64,000 nt of DNA from DATACQ01 sp036555515 (GCA_036555515.1 DATBLC010000344.1:1-64000); one strand, 5' to 3'. Positions 45,148 through 54,409 are shown, counted from the stretch's first letter. The notes: a model not told the origin generated them from the sequence alone. Numbers and translations are program-made.

Positions 45148-45786
45148 TTATAGCTGTTGGCTTGCTTGTGCCAGGCGCAGTATTCCCCTCACCTTGGCGG
45201 CGATATCGTCGGCCCCCAGGATATCGCTGATGATCGCCGCCGAATGCGCGCCATTTTGCCAGACCTGGGCGAGGTTTTGTTCTTTGATGCCGCCGATCGC
45301 GACGATGGGAATTTTTACCGCCTCGCGAATCTGGCGTAGCATCTCTACCCCACGGGCGGCGTAGCCGGTTTCCTTTGTCGTCGTGCCGAACATGGGGCCG
45401 AAGCCGATATAGTCGGCGCCGCCGCTCTCGGCGTCGGTGGCTTGGTCGACACTGTGGGTCGAGATGCCGATGATTTTTCCCGCGATCAATTTCCGGGCGG
45501 CGCCGAGCGGCAGGTCTTCCTGTCCGAGATGGACGCCGTCGGCGTCGCATGCGAGTGCGATATCGACCCGGTCATTGACGATTAGCTTGCAGCCGAGGGC
45601 GCGGGTCAGCGCACGCGCTTCCCGCGCCAGGGCGAGAAAATCTCGTGGGGCCATAATTTTCGCGCGCAGCTGCACGATGCCAGCGCCGCCCGCTAACAAT
45701 TGGCGCAACACGAATAGCCCATCGCGCCCCTTGGTCTGTTCGGGATCGAGAATCGCGTAGAGCGGCGGCAAGTCGAGCGGCGGCAT
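45148..45786 (-). CDS. thiE: Thiamine phosphate synthase
   Basis: 212-residue TIM-barrel enzyme joining HMP pyrophosphate and thiazole phosphate. Marks: VQLRAK, the pyrophosphate site VNDRVDIALACDADGVHLGQED, GISTHSVDQA, and IGFGPMFGTTTKET, with AIGGI near the end. It lies seven bases after ntrC on the same strand, so is read from the two-component operon; no other thi gene is nearby. Confidence 0.95.
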   Translation of the reverse strand: MPPLDLPPLYAILDPEQTKGRDGLFVLRQLLAGGAGIVQLRAKIMAPRDFLALAREARALTRALGCKLIVNDRVDIALACDADGVHLGQEDLPLGAARKLIAGKIIGISTHSVDQATDAESGGADYIGFGPMFGTTTKETGYAARGVEMLRQIREAVKIPIVAIGGIKEQNLAQVWQNGAHSAAIISDILGADDIAAKVRGILRLAQASQQL

Positions 45787-45793
45787 GAAACGG

Positions 45794-47239
45794 TCAGCTG
45801 TTTTCTTTTCTGATCTCGATGTGCAGATCGGCGATTTTTTTTCTGAGCGTATTGCGGTTGATGCCGAGGATCTGCGCGGCGCGGATCTGATTGCCGCGGG
45901 TTTTTTTGAGCGTCAATTCGATCAACGGACGCTCGATTCTTTCGATGACCAGTGAGTAGAGATTGTCGACATCCACGCCTTCGGTGCGGCGGAAGTAGTC
46001 TTCAAGCTTGTGCCGGATGATCTCTTCGAGGGAGAGCTGGTCCACCTCGATGGGAGCCGCGTTGGGGCGATCCTGGAGGGTGAAATCCTTGGGGAAAAGG
46101 ATCGGGCCGGAGGCCAGCACCGCCGCGCGGATCAGCGTGTTCTCGAGCTCGCGCACGTTGCCCGGCCAAGAGTGATCTTCCAAGAGCCTTTGCGCGTCGA
46201 GGGAGACGCCGGAGATCTGAATACCCATCTCGCGATTGATCTTATCGATGAAGTAACCGATCAGCAGCGGGATGTCGCCGCGCCGCTCGCGCAGCGGCGG
46301 CAGCACAATAGGAATAACTTTCAAGCGAAAATAAAGGTCCTCGCGAAAGCGTTTCTCCTTGACCGCTTTTTCCAGGTCATGGTTGGTGGCCGCCAGGATA
46401 CGCACATCGGCTTTCAGCACTTCGCGTCCGCCCACGCGGCTGTACTCGTGATCCTGCAGGACGCGCAGTAGTTTGGCCTGCAACTCCAGGGGAATGTCGC
46501 CCACTTCGTCGAAAAAAAGCGTGCCGCCCTCGGCGAGTTCGAACTTGCCTGCGCGCCGGTCAAGGGCGCCGGTAAAGGCGCCCTTTTCATGGCCGAAGAG
46601 TTCGCTCTCCAGAAGGTCGCGGGGGATGGCCGCGCAGTTGAGCGCCATGAAGGGCTGATTCCAGCGCGGCGAGTTATAGTGAATCGTCTTGGCGACGAGT
46701 TCCTTACCGGTGCCGCTTTCTCCTAAAATTAAAATCGTCGCCTGCGTGTCCGCTACTTGCCCGATGGTTTTGTAGACCTTTTGCATGGCCGCGCTGGTGC
46801 CGATGATGTTGATGCCAGGCTCGAAGCGTTTTTTGATTTCTTCTTTAAGCTCGCGGAAGTCCTGCGTCAGTTTGCGGCTTTCCATGGCGCGTTTGACCAG
46901 CACCAGTACCTCGTCGAGGTCGAAGGGCTTGGTGATGTAATCGAAGGCGCCGGTCTTCATGGCGCCAATGGCGTTACGCATGGTGTTCTGCGCCGTCATG
47001 AGAATCATCGCGGTGTCGACGCCGGCCTCTTTGAATTCCTTGAGTAGCTCGACCCCGTCGGCGTCCGGCAGTTTGATGTCCATCAGCGAGACGTCGAAGT
47101 GAACTTCGTCGAGGCGGCGGCGCGCGGTGGCGCCGTTGGCCGCCGTCTGGACCCAATAGCCTTCGTTTTCCAGGGCCTTTTGCAGCACGAAACGGAGCGA
47201 CTCTTCGTCCTCGGTCACTAGTATCTTTCCCTGGTCCAT
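45794..47239 (-). CDS. ntrC: NtrC-family sigma-54-dependent response regulator
   Basis: 481 residues in three domains. Receiver with phospho-acceptor D54 (SLMDIKLPDADG); AAA+ central domain with Walker A GESGTGKE, the sigma-54-contact loop GAFTGA and Walker B-type LFFDEVGDIP; and a Fis-type helix-turn-helix C-terminus (RAAQILGINRNTLRKK). Activates sigma-54 promoters on phosphorylation by the adjacent kinase. Four bases separate it from ntrB. Nitrogen control is the likely role, but no glnA or glnB is here, so an NtrC-like regulator of another process cannot be excluded. Confidence 0.95.
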   Translation of the reverse strand: MDQGKILVTEDEESLRFVLQKALENEGYWVQTAANGATARRRLDEVHFDVSLMDIKLPDADGVELLKEFKEAGVDTAMILMTAQNTMRNAIGAMKTGAFDYITKPFDLDEVLVLVKRAMESRKLTQDFRELKEEIKKRFEPGINIIGTSAAMQKVYKTIGQVADTQATILILGESGTGKELVAKTIHYNSPRWNQPFMALNCAAIPRDLLESELFGHEKGAFTGALDRRAGKFELAEGGTLFFDEVGDIPLELQAKLLRVLQDHEYSRVGGREVLKADVRILAATNHDLEKAVKEKRFREDLYFRLKVIPIVLPPLRERRGDIPLLIGYFIDKINREMGIQISGVSLDAQRLLEDHSWPGNVRELENTLIRAAVLASGPILFPKDFTLQDRPNAAPIEVDQLSLEEIIRHKLEDYFRRTEGVDVDNLYSLVIERIERPLIELTLKKTRGNQIRAAQILGINRNTLRKKIADLHIEIRKENS

Positions 47240-47243
47240 CGCT

Positions 47244-48353
47244 TTACTCTGCCACCACCAGTGAAACTTTGAAAGTGGTTCCCTTGCACTCGGTGCTTTC
47301 GACGCGAATCAGGCCGCCATGTTCATTGATAACGCGATAGCTGGTCGCCAGACCGAGGCCGGTGCCGGAGTTTTTCGTAGTGAAAAAAGGCGAGAAGATA
47401 TGCGGCAGATCTTCCTCTTTGATTCCCGCGCCGTCGTCGGTGATATCGACCCAGATGAAGCGGCTGCGGTCACTCCCTTGGGCGCGGATGTGAAAGTCGG
47501 TTTCCAGCCGGGTGGCCAGCGTCAAGGTGCCGCCGTGCTCCATGGCCTGGTAGGCGTTCTTCACGAGATTGAGAAAAACCTGCATAAGCTGGGCGCGGTC
47601 GCCTTTGATGGGCGGAAGACTCGGGTCGAAGAGCTTTTTTACCGTTAGCTTTTTTTCCGGTGCCGTCTGGCCTTCCAGTAAAAGCACTTCTTCCAAGATT
47701 TCATGGATGTTTAGCGGGGTAAAGTTTAATTGCCAGGGTCGCGACAAATCCAGGAGCTGTTCGATGAGCTGGTTTACACGATCCACCTCGCGAATCATGA
47801 TGTCCGTATAGGCAAAGAGCGAGGCGTCGCCTTCGACGGCGCGGCGCAGGAGTTGCGCCGCGCCTTTAATGCCGCCGAGGGGATTGCGGATCTCGTGCGC
47901 CAGACCGGCCGCCAAGGTGCCCATCAACGCCAGCCGGTCGGCCCGTTTGAGGTCCTCTTCCAGTTCTTTGCGGCGTTTGTCATCGCGCAGGAGAAGAATA
48001 GTGCCGATGAAATCGCCGGCGTCGTCCTGGAGCGGCGACGCCGTAATGCTGACCGGAGTCTTTTGTCCCCGGCGCATGACAAAATTGCCTTCGCCCCTAG
48101 CGCTTTCCTGGCGCGGCGGCTGGGTTTTTTTCGCTAGTTCCAAGAGCCAGGGCTCGCGTTTAAAAAGCTGCTGCAGAGGTTTGCGTCGGGCGCTGGCAGC
48201 CGAAATCTCAGTGAGCGTTTCCGCGGCCTCATTGAAGAAGACAATTCTCCCCTCAGGATCCACGGTGATTACGCCGTCCTCCAGACTGATAAGAATCCGC
48301 TGCCAGAAATTTTCGCTGGATGGTGGTTTTTTTGCTTCGCTCAAGGCTTTCAC
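47244..48353 (-). CDS. ntrB: NtrB-like PAS-domain histidine kinase
   Basis: 369 residues, no membrane helix, so cytosolic. A PAS domain (residues 20-125) is followed by the dimerisation region with the phosphorylated H153 (LAHEIRNPLGG) and an HATPase domain with NLVKNAYQAM, DITDDGAGIKEE and GTGLGLATS. This is the NtrB layout. The start is GTG at 48353 with only a weak ribosome site. Partner of the ntrC gene directly downstream. Confidence 0.94.
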   Translation of the reverse strand: MKALSEAKKPPSSENFWQRILISLEDGVITVDPEGRIVFFNEAAETLTEISAASARRKPLQQLFKREPWLLELAKKTQPPRQESARGEGNFVMRRGQKTPVSITASPLQDDAGDFIGTILLLRDDKRRKELEEDLKRADRLALMGTLAAGLAHEIRNPLGGIKGAAQLLRRAVEGDASLFAYTDIMIREVDRVNQLIEQLLDLSRPWQLNFTPLNIHEILEEVLLLEGQTAPEKKLTVKKLFDPSLPPIKGDRAQLMQVFLNLVKNAYQAMEHGGTLTLATRLETDFHIRAQGSDRSRFIWVDITDDGAGIKEEDLPHIFSPFFTTKNSGTGLGLATSYRVINEHGGLIRVESTECKGTTFKVSLVVAE

Positions 48354-48690
48354 CGAGGTTTACATTGGAGCTAGCCCAGATTGCCTTTGGGGCGAACGGC
48401 TGCGGTGCAGAAAAAATTTGCTTCAATGTTCAAGGATCCGGATTAGAACTCAGAATCTTGAACGCCATGGGCCGCGACGCGACCTTGCCGTCAAGACCGC
48501 ATCGTGATGTTACCGCGGTCCATGAACAACGACGAAGAATCATAGCAAATGCCCCAGAGCGCGCAATCGCACCGGCGTCCTTCGAGGCCTTGCAATGACC
48601 TCAGGCGCTATGTTAAAAAAATCTTACACTTTAAGGGTTTTACTCGAAGTGGGCCTTGCCCGCTTTTTTTGTTTTTGGGCCTGAAAAAAG
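48354..48690. other. Divergent spacer between ntrB and rimP
   Basis: 337 bases carrying the promoters of both directions. Text at about 48424-48460 (TGTTCAAGGATCC, ATCTTGAACGCC) is a weak version of the TTGAAC repeat. A hairpin with a T-run lies near the right end (separate entry). A TTGCAA-17-TTAAAA pair near 48591-48619 could be a promoter for the rimP operon but is weak. Confidence 0.45.
48646..48676 (+). terminator. Leader terminator or attenuator before rimP-nusA-infB
   Basis: AGTGGGC (48648-48654) pairs with GCCCGCT (48658-48664), one G-U pair, with a three-base CTT loop and a run of T directly after. No gene on the plus strand ends here, so it stands in the 5' leader of rimP, 15 bases before its start. 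Leader terminators in nusA operons are a known site of autogenous control; that role here is inference. Confidence 0.6.
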
Positions 48691-49158
48691 ATGGATGCGA
48701 CCGTGCGGCGGGTCTGGCAGCTTGCGGCGCCATTGGCAGAGCGCGAGGGCATGGAGATAGTCGAAATCGAGTTTCGCCGCGAAGGCGGTCGCTCCGGGCG
48801 CGTGCTGCGTCTCTATTTGGATAAAGAAGGCGGCCCGAACATGGATGATTTGGGTCGGATGAGCCGGGCGTTGGGGGACGTTCTCGATGCCGAGGACGCA
48901 GTCGACGGCGCCTATACGCTTGAAGTCTCGTCACCGGGCATCAACCGCCCGCTGACGCGGCCGGAACATTTCTCCCGTTTCGTCGGCAAGCGCATCCGCG
49001 TGCGCACTCGGGAGATGATCGGCGGCCGGCGCTCGTTCCTCGGCATTCTCGGTAAAGTGGTTGAAGATAGAATCATATTGATACAGGACGGGACGGAATT
49101 TCAGATTCCATTTTCCATGATCGAAAAATCCAATTACGAGCATGACTGGAGCGCGTAA
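48691..49158 (+). CDS. rimP: Ribosome maturation factor RimP
   Basis: 155-residue protein for 30S subunit maturation. The N-terminal alpha/beta domain has LAEREGMEIVEIEFRREGG and LRLYLDKEGG, then LEVSSPGINRPLTRPEHFSR, the family hallmark, and a C-terminal Sm-like fold. It opens the rimP-nusA-ylxR-infB operon; nusA starts one base after its stop. Confidence 0.95.
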   Translation: MDATVRRVWQLAAPLAEREGMEIVEIEFRREGGRSGRVLRLYLDKEGGPNMDDLGRMSRALGDVLDAEDAVDGAYTLEVSSPGINRPLTRPEHFSRFVGKRIRVRTREMIGGRRSFLGILGKVVEDRIILIQDGTEFQIPFSMIEKSNYEHDWSA

Positions 49159-49159
49159 C

Positions 49160-50497
49160 ATGCAGCAAGATCTCAATCGCGTCATCGAACAGGTGAGCAA
49201 AGAAAAAGGCATCGACAAAGCGATACTCATCGGCGCCCTGGAAAACGCCATGGTGTCGGCGGCCAAAAAGACCTTCGGTCACCAGCGCAAAATCGAGGCG
49301 CAGTTCAATCCGGAGATCGGCGAGGTGGAGCTGTTCGAAGCCAAAACGGTGGTAGAAACCGTGCAGGACCCCGAAGTCGAGATCACATTGGATGAGGCGC
49401 GCGAGAATCTCGATCCCGATGCCGAGATGGGCGACGAGCTTCTATGCAAGCTCGATTCCAGCAAGTTCGGGCGTATCGCCGCGCAGGCTGCCAAGCAAAA
49501 TATCGTGCAGCGCGTGCGCGACGCGGAGCGGGAAATAATTTTCAACGAATTCAAAGGGCGCGAGGGACAGCTCGTGAATGGCATCGTGCAGCGCTTCGAG
49601 AAACGCAACATCATCGTGAATCTCGGCCGCACCGACGCGATCCTGCCGGAAAAAGAGCAGGTGCCGCGGGAGCGCTACCGCCAGGGCGACCGGATTCGCG
49701 CCTATATCGTCAGCGTCGAAATCACCGGCCGCGGGCCGCAGATCGTGCTGTCGCGCACTCATCCCGGCATGTTGATTAAACTCTTCGAGCAAGAGGTGCC
49801 GGAAATCTACGAAGGCATCGTCGAGGTCAAAGGCGCGGCTAGGGAGCCCGGCGGGCGGGCGAAGATCGCGGTGGTATCCAACGACCCCGATGTGGATCCC
49901 GTGGGCGCCTGCGTCGGCATGAAAGGCACGCGCGTCCAATCGGTGGTTCAGGAATTGCGGGGGGAGAAAATCGACATTGTGCACTGGATTCCTGATCAGG
50001 CGGAGTATGTTTGCCGGGCGCTGGCGCCGGCCAAGGTGTCCAAAATCATCATCGACGACGACGAGCACAGCATGGAAGTTGTGGTGCCGGACGACCAGCT
50101 CTCCCTTGCGATCGGCAAAAAAGGCCAAAATGTCAGGCTCGCTTCCCGTCTGACCGGCTGGCGCATCGACGTGTGCAGTGAGGCGGAGGCCGAAGAAGAA
50201 ACCCGGCGCACGCGCCAATCCATCGGCGCTATCCCCGGCATCGGCGACATCGCCGCGGAGCTACTCTACCAAGCGGGGTTTAAATCCGCTGAGGATGTGG
50301 CTCAGAGCGATCTGGAAGAGATTATGGACGTGGAAGGGATCAGCAAAGAAAAAGCCGAATCATTGCACAAGTCAGCGAAGGACTATGTAGAGGAGAAACA
50401 GCGCAAAGAGGCGGAAGCGGCGGCGGCGTTGGCGTTGGCACAGCAGCAGGCGGAAAGCGCCGCGGCTGCGGAACTGGGGGCGAGCAAGGAAGCTTGA
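49160..50497 (+). CDS. nusA: Transcription termination/antitermination protein NusA
   Basis: 445 residues: N-terminal RNAP-binding domain, S1 domain (about 130-200, GIVQRFEKRNIIVNLG), two KH domains (AVVSNDPDVDPVGACVGMKG and LSLAIGKKGQNVRLASRLTG), and a C-terminal helix-hairpin-helix segment (AIPGIGDIAAELLYQAG) of the kind seen in longer NusA proteins. A Glu/Ala-rich tail ends it. ATG 49160 fits the family start; the open frame six codons upstream overlaps rimP. Confidence 0.96.
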   Translation: MQQDLNRVIEQVSKEKGIDKAILIGALENAMVSAAKKTFGHQRKIEAQFNPEIGEVELFEAKTVVETVQDPEVEITLDEARENLDPDAEMGDELLCKLDSSKFGRIAAQAAKQNIVQRVRDAEREIIFNEFKGREGQLVNGIVQRFEKRNIIVNLGRTDAILPEKEQVPRERYRQGDRIRAYIVSVEITGRGPQIVLSRTHPGMLIKLFEQEVPEIYEGIVEVKGAAREPGGRAKIAVVSNDPDVDPVGACVGMKGTRVQSVVQELRGEKIDIVHWIPDQAEYVCRALAPAKVSKIIIDDDEHSMEVVVPDDQLSLAIGKKGQNVRLASRLTGWRIDVCSEAEAEEETRRTRQSIGAIPGIGDIAAELLYQAGFKSAEDVAQSDLEEIMDVEGISKEKAESLHKSAKDYVEEKQRKEAEAAAALALAQQQAESAAAAELGASKEA

Positions 50498-50512
50498 GCG
50501 AGCAGGCGCCCT

Positions 50513-50785
50513 GTGGCGAGGCGGCAACACGCCCCACGCCGGACCTGTTTGGGCTGCGGTGCTCGAGATGATCGGGGCCAGTTGATCCGTTTGCGCGCCG
50601 GCGCCCAGGGCGAATTGATCGCCGACAATAGCCGGGCCGGCCGGGGCGGTTATCTGCACTGTGCCCGGGAGTGTTGGGAAAAATTCTTACGGCGCAAGAG
50701 TGTATATCGCGCCTTTCACAGGGATATTGCTAAGAGTGAGAAAGTAAAGCTGGTTCAGGAGTTAATGGAGCGACACGGAGAATAA
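50513..50785 (+). CDS. ylxR: YlxR family RNA-binding protein
   Basis: 90 residues from a GTG start at 50513. RRTCLGCGARDD and GRGGYLHCARECWEKFLRRK are the DUF448/YlxR signatures. In Firmicutes the homologue (RnpM) binds RNase P RNA. Its place between nusA and infB is the conserved family context. Confidence 0.93.
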   Translation: MARRQHAPRRTCLGCGARDDRGQLIRLRAGAQGELIADNSRAGRGGYLHCARECWEKFLRRKSVYRAFHRDIAKSEKVKLVQELMERHGE

Positions 50786-50788
50786 CAG

Positions 50789-53566
50789 ATGGGAAAGACG
50801 AGAGTCCATCTATTAGCCAAGGAGTTGGGAATCGAGACCAAGGACCTCATCGCCCAGTTGGATAAGTTGGGTTTGAGGGGGCGCAAGGCGCAAAGCTCCC
50901 TTGAGGACGATGAGGTCGCGCGAGTGCGTGGCGCTCTGACGGCGCAAGAAAAACCTCAAGTCCACGTTGGCGAAGAAAAGGTGGTGGCCGATCGCGTCGT
51001 CACCGCGGAAGACGAGAGTCTCGGCGAGGTTCAGGCGCGCGAAACCATCGTCGAACGTAGGGTGCGCGCCAACGTCATTCGCCGCCGCACCAGTCGCGTG
51101 GAGGTGCCACACGCGGAAACGCCGCGGGTAGAAGCCCAAAAGCCGGCCGAGGAAGCGCCCCCGCTCATCGTCGAAACGACACCGGTCGTTGAGCAGCCCG
51201 TTGAAGAATTCCCCGCGGAGTTTCTACCGGAGGCTGAACCCATCGCCGAGGAACCGTCGTTCGTTGAGCCCATCGAAGAGGCGGCACCGCAAGCTCCGGT
51301 TGAGGCCGAAGCGGCTGAGCCGTCTGTCACTGAAGCGGAACCGGTACCCGAACCGGAACCAACGCCTGCCTCGGTCACGCCTATCGCCAAGCCGGCGGTG
51401 GAAAAACCCGCGCCAGCTCAAACACCCCGTGGAGCCATTGTGCTTGGCCGCATCGATCTCAAACAAACCCAGAGAATTCCGGTAGCGCCGCCGCCGAGCG
51501 CGCGCCGTGCGGTTTCTGGCGCCTCGGCTACGGCGGTTTCTGCGGGCGCGCCCGCGGAAGCTGTCCCAACGGCGGCCGAAGGCGAAGCAGGGAAACCGGC
51601 CAAAAGCGGCCGGCACAAAAAGAGGGTCGTTAAAAAACAAGACGTGCTCGAGTTCCGGGAACAAGACCTGCGGGCGGGCCGCATACCGAAAAAGAAAAGG
51701 GCCCTTCCCGGCAGAGAGCAGAGGAAAACGGAAATCACCGTTCCCAAGGCAATCAAGCGAGTCATCAAGATCTCCGAAGTTATTACGGTCGGCGATCTTT
51801 CGCGCGAGATGGGCGTAAAGGCCGGAGACGTTATCAAGAAGCTGATGAGCATGGGCATGATGGCGACTATCAACCAGATGCTCGACGCGGACACCGCCAC
51901 CTTGATCGCCTCTGAATTCGATCATCAGGTTGAAAACGTCGCATTTGACGCCGATAGCGCTCTCGAGGTGGAACACCAAGTCGAGGAAGAGGAGGCGGCG
52001 CTTCTCCCGCGTCCACCCGTGGTGACGATCATGGGACATGTCGACCATGGCAAGACTTCATTGCTCGATGCGATTCGCAGCACCAACGTCACCGCCCAAG
52101 AGCATGGCGGCATCACGCAACATATCGGCGCTTATCATGTGCAAGTGGACGGGCGCAGCGTGACGTTTCTCGACACGCCCGGCCACGAGGCTTTCACGGC
52201 CATGCGGGCGCGCGGCGCCAAGGTTACCGATATTGTCGTTCTTGTGGTTGCCGCCGATGACGGCGTCATGCCGCAGACAGTGGAGGCGATCAACCACGCG
52301 CGCGCTGCGGAAGTGCCTATCGTCGTGGCCGTGAACAAAATGGACCGTCCCGACGCCGACCTCGAACGAGTGAAAAGAGGCCTCGCGGAATATGGGCTGG
52401 CGGCGGAAGATTGGGGCGGCGATACGGTGTTCGCCCCGGTATCGGCCAAGACCCATGAGGGCATACCCCATCTGCTGGAAATGGTGCTATTGCAAGCGGA
52501 TATGTTGGAATTGAAGGCGAATCCCGAGAAACTGTCGCGCGGTACTATCGTCGAGGCCAAACTCGACCGCGGTCGCGGACCGGTGGCGACGGTCCTGGTG
52601 CAGGAAGGGACGCTTCATGTCGGCGACGCATTTGTGTGCGGCGTTTTTCACGGCAAGGTGCGCGCGATGATCGACGACCATGGGCAAAAGTTGGACGTGG
52701 CTCCACCTTCCGTCCCGGTGGAGATTCTCGGCTTGCAGGGTGTGCCGCAGGCGGGCGATTCATTTGTCGCCGTGGCCGATGAAGCGAAGGCGCGGCAGGT
52801 GGCCGAGTTCCGCCAGAGCAAGCAGCGCGAAACCGAGCTGGTCAAGAGCAGCAAGGTTTCGCTGGAAGAGCTTTACGACCAGATCAAGACCGGAGATGTT
52901 AAGGAGCTTCGCGTGGTGCTCAAGGGCGACGTCCAGGGCTCCGTGGAAGCGATCACGGAAGCGCTGGGGCGCATGTCCGGCGACGAAGTGAAGTTGCGAG
53001 TAATCCATGGGTCGGTGGGCGGTATCACGGAGAGCGACATTCTTCTCGCCGCCGCTTCCAACGCTATCGTCATCGGCTTCAACGTTCGCCCTGAATCCAA
53101 GGGGGCTGCTCTCGCCGCCCGCGAAGGCGTCGATGTGCGTCTGTACACCATCATCTATGAAGTCGTGGCGGACCTGCGTGCTGCGATGGAGGGATTGCTG
53201 GAGCCGACATACCGCGAGCAAATTAATGGCCGGGTGGAGATCCGCCAGACCTTCAACATCCAAGGTGTCGGCACCGTCGCCGGCTGCTATGTGACGGAAG
53301 GTAAAATTCAGCGCGGTAATCAGGTGCGGCTCACCCGTGACCAGGTCGTGGTCCATGAAGGCAAGCTGGCGACCCTCAAGCGCTTTAAGGACGACGTGCG
53401 CGAGGTGGCCGCGGGCTACGAATGTGGATTGAGCATCGAAGGATTTCAAGACATCAAGCAAGGCGATGTCATTGAAGCCTATGAGCGTGTTCCCGTGGTG
53501 CGGCGCATCACGCCACACCCCGCGGGGCGCGAATCAGCGCGGGCGACGGCGGCCGAAACTCGTTAG
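50789..53566 (+). CDS. infB: Translation initiation factor IF-2
   Basis: 925-residue GTPase placing initiator tRNA on the 30S subunit. An IF2_N domain begins MGKTRVHLLAKELGIETKDL; a 200-residue Glu/Pro/Ala-rich linker (about 100-300) follows; a second IF2_N domain leads to the G domain with GHVDHGKT (from 416), DTPGHEAF and NKMDRPD; domains II-IV complete it. Three bases after ylxR. Confidence 0.97.
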   Translation: MGKTRVHLLAKELGIETKDLIAQLDKLGLRGRKAQSSLEDDEVARVRGALTAQEKPQVHVGEEKVVADRVVTAEDESLGEVQARETIVERRVRANVIRRRTSRVEVPHAETPRVEAQKPAEEAPPLIVETTPVVEQPVEEFPAEFLPEAEPIAEEPSFVEPIEEAAPQAPVEAEAAEPSVTEAEPVPEPEPTPASVTPIAKPAVEKPAPAQTPRGAIVLGRIDLKQTQRIPVAPPPSARRAVSGASATAVSAGAPAEAVPTAAEGEAGKPAKSGRHKKRVVKKQDVLEFREQDLRAGRIPKKKRALPGREQRKTEITVPKAIKRVIKISEVITVGDLSREMGVKAGDVIKKLMSMGMMATINQMLDADTATLIASEFDHQVENVAFDADSALEVEHQVEEEEAALLPRPPVVTIMGHVDHGKTSLLDAIRSTNVTAQEHGGITQHIGAYHVQVDGRSVTFLDTPGHEAFTAMRARGAKVTDIVVLVVAADDGVMPQTVEAINHARAAEVPIVVAVNKMDRPDADLERVKRGLAEYGLAAEDWGGDTVFAPVSAKTHEGIPHLLEMVLLQADMLELKANPEKLSRGTIVEAKLDRGRGPVATVLVQEGTLHVGDAFVCGVFHGKVRAMIDDHGQKLDVAPPSVPVEILGLQGVPQAGDSFVAVADEAKARQVAEFRQSKQRETELVKSSKVSLEELYDQIKTGDVKELRVVLKGDVQGSVEAITEALGRMSGDEVKLRVIHGSVGGITESDILLAAASNAIVIGFNVRPESKGAALAAREGVDVRLYTIIYEVVADLRAAMEGLLEPTYREQINGRVEIRQTFNIQGVGTVAGCYVTEGKIQRGNQVRLTRDQVVVHEGKLATLKRFKDDVREVAAGYECGLSIEGFQDIKQGDVIEAYERVPVVRRITPHPAGRESARATAAETR

Positions 53567-53592
53567 AATGCCTTCCGACGGCGCGGCGGGCC

Positions 53593-53880
53593 ATGATCGT
53601 AGGGGTTCTCAAGCTCCGTCTGCTATTGCCCGAAAATCACTCGCTCAAGGGCAAGCGCGGCCTCATCAAGCGCATTCAAGCGCGGGTCGCGGGTCAATTC
53701 AACATCTCCGTCGGCGAATGCGATGACCAGGATCTCTGGCAGAGCGCGGTGCTGGGCTTCGCCGTCGTCGGCAGTAGCGAGCCGGTAGTGCAGGCATCGT
53801 TGCAGAAAGTGGTGGACTTCGTCGACGACATGGGTCTTGCGCAGGTGGACGAGTCAAGCAGCGAGATTATTCACTGTTAG
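53593..53880 (+). CDS. ylxP: YlxP-like protein (DUF503)
   Basis: 95 residues. MIVGVLKLRLLLPENHSLKG and KGKRGLIKRIQARV followed by FNISVGECDDQDLWQSAVLG are the DUF503 pattern. Function unknown, though it sits between infB and rbfA in many bacteria. Its TAG stop is the first three bases of a repeat composite, as at tsaD. Confidence 0.9.
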   Translation: MIVGVLKLRLLLPENHSLKGKRGLIKRIQARVAGQFNISVGECDDQDLWQSAVLGFAVVGSSEPVVQASLQKVVDFVDDMGLAQVDESSSEIIHC

Positions 53881-54250
53881 CAGAGCTTGAAAAGACTCAT
53901 AGGCTTCGTTGCTCTCGATCGCCTCGCGCCAACGTCAGACTGTGTGAAAACTCTTTAGGAGCCCTTCGATCCTTCGAGGGGCCTCAGGAAAGGTCCCTCG
54001 ACAGCCTTAGTCCCGAGCTTGTCGAGGGGTCAGGGCGAACGGCTAAATGCTTGATTTGCAATGTCTGACATCCATTCGTAGTGAGCCCAGTCGAACCATG
54101 AACGGAGTTTTCACACAGTCTGTCGTTGCACTCGATCGCCTCGCTCTAATCGTGCTCGTTTCTCGTGCTCGTGCTCGTTTTTCGAACACGAACCACGAAC
54201 ACGAGTGACGAAAACTGCGCCTCGCCTCTGAGGTCTTTTGAGCGGTCTGC
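53879..54250. repeat. Interrupted hairpin element after ylxP
   Basis: Second copy of the tsaD-rsmA hairpin family. The left part resembles its start (AGCAGAGCTTGAAAAGACTC against AGCAGGCTGTTGAAAAAGAC). The right part carries GCTCGTTTCTCGTGCTCGTG, a degenerate partner CACGAACACGAGTGACGA, and TGCGCCTCGCCTCTGAG...CTGC. A 185-bp element splits the copy, with GTTGCTCTCGATCGCCTCGC on its left and a 19/20 copy on its right. The 542-base gap to rbfA holds only repeats. Confidence 0.75.
53937..54121. mobile_element. 185-bp MITE-like insertion with perfect 17-bp ends
   Basis: The ends AGACTGTGTGAAAACTC (53937-53953) and GAGTTTTCACACAGTCT (54105-54121) are perfect inverted repeats. Inside, CCCTCGACA and TGTCGAGGG form a hairpin within the CTTCGA...GGGGTCAGGGCGAAC type of intergenic repeat known from many environmental genomes. 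It has no coding capacity. GTC on both sides could be a short target duplication. Confidence 0.75.
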
Positions 54251-54364
54251 GCGGACAGTTTTTAAGCATCCTCTGTAACGATACGGCTCAGAGGCATCGG
54301 CATCGCTATTGACATGCACGCGCGAGACTAAGGCTCGGCTGAAGTGAGCGTTCCGTTCAAATCT

Positions 54365-54409
54365 CAATGTTCAAAGTTTTCGGAATCGAAGTCGTCACCT
54401 TGAACATTG
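54365..54409. repeat. TTGAAC palindrome upstream of rbfA
   Basis: CAATGTTCAA (54365-54374) and TTGAACATTG (54400-54409) are exact complements. The repeat text continues to the rbfA start (GAACGTTGAACCC), so the rbfA leader is made of it. Confidence 0.75.

Noticed and set aside
54121..54250. Short tandem CTCGTG text as a CRISPR or minisatellite
   Set aside because: Repeats are six bases, irregular and part of a hairpin; there are no regular spacers.
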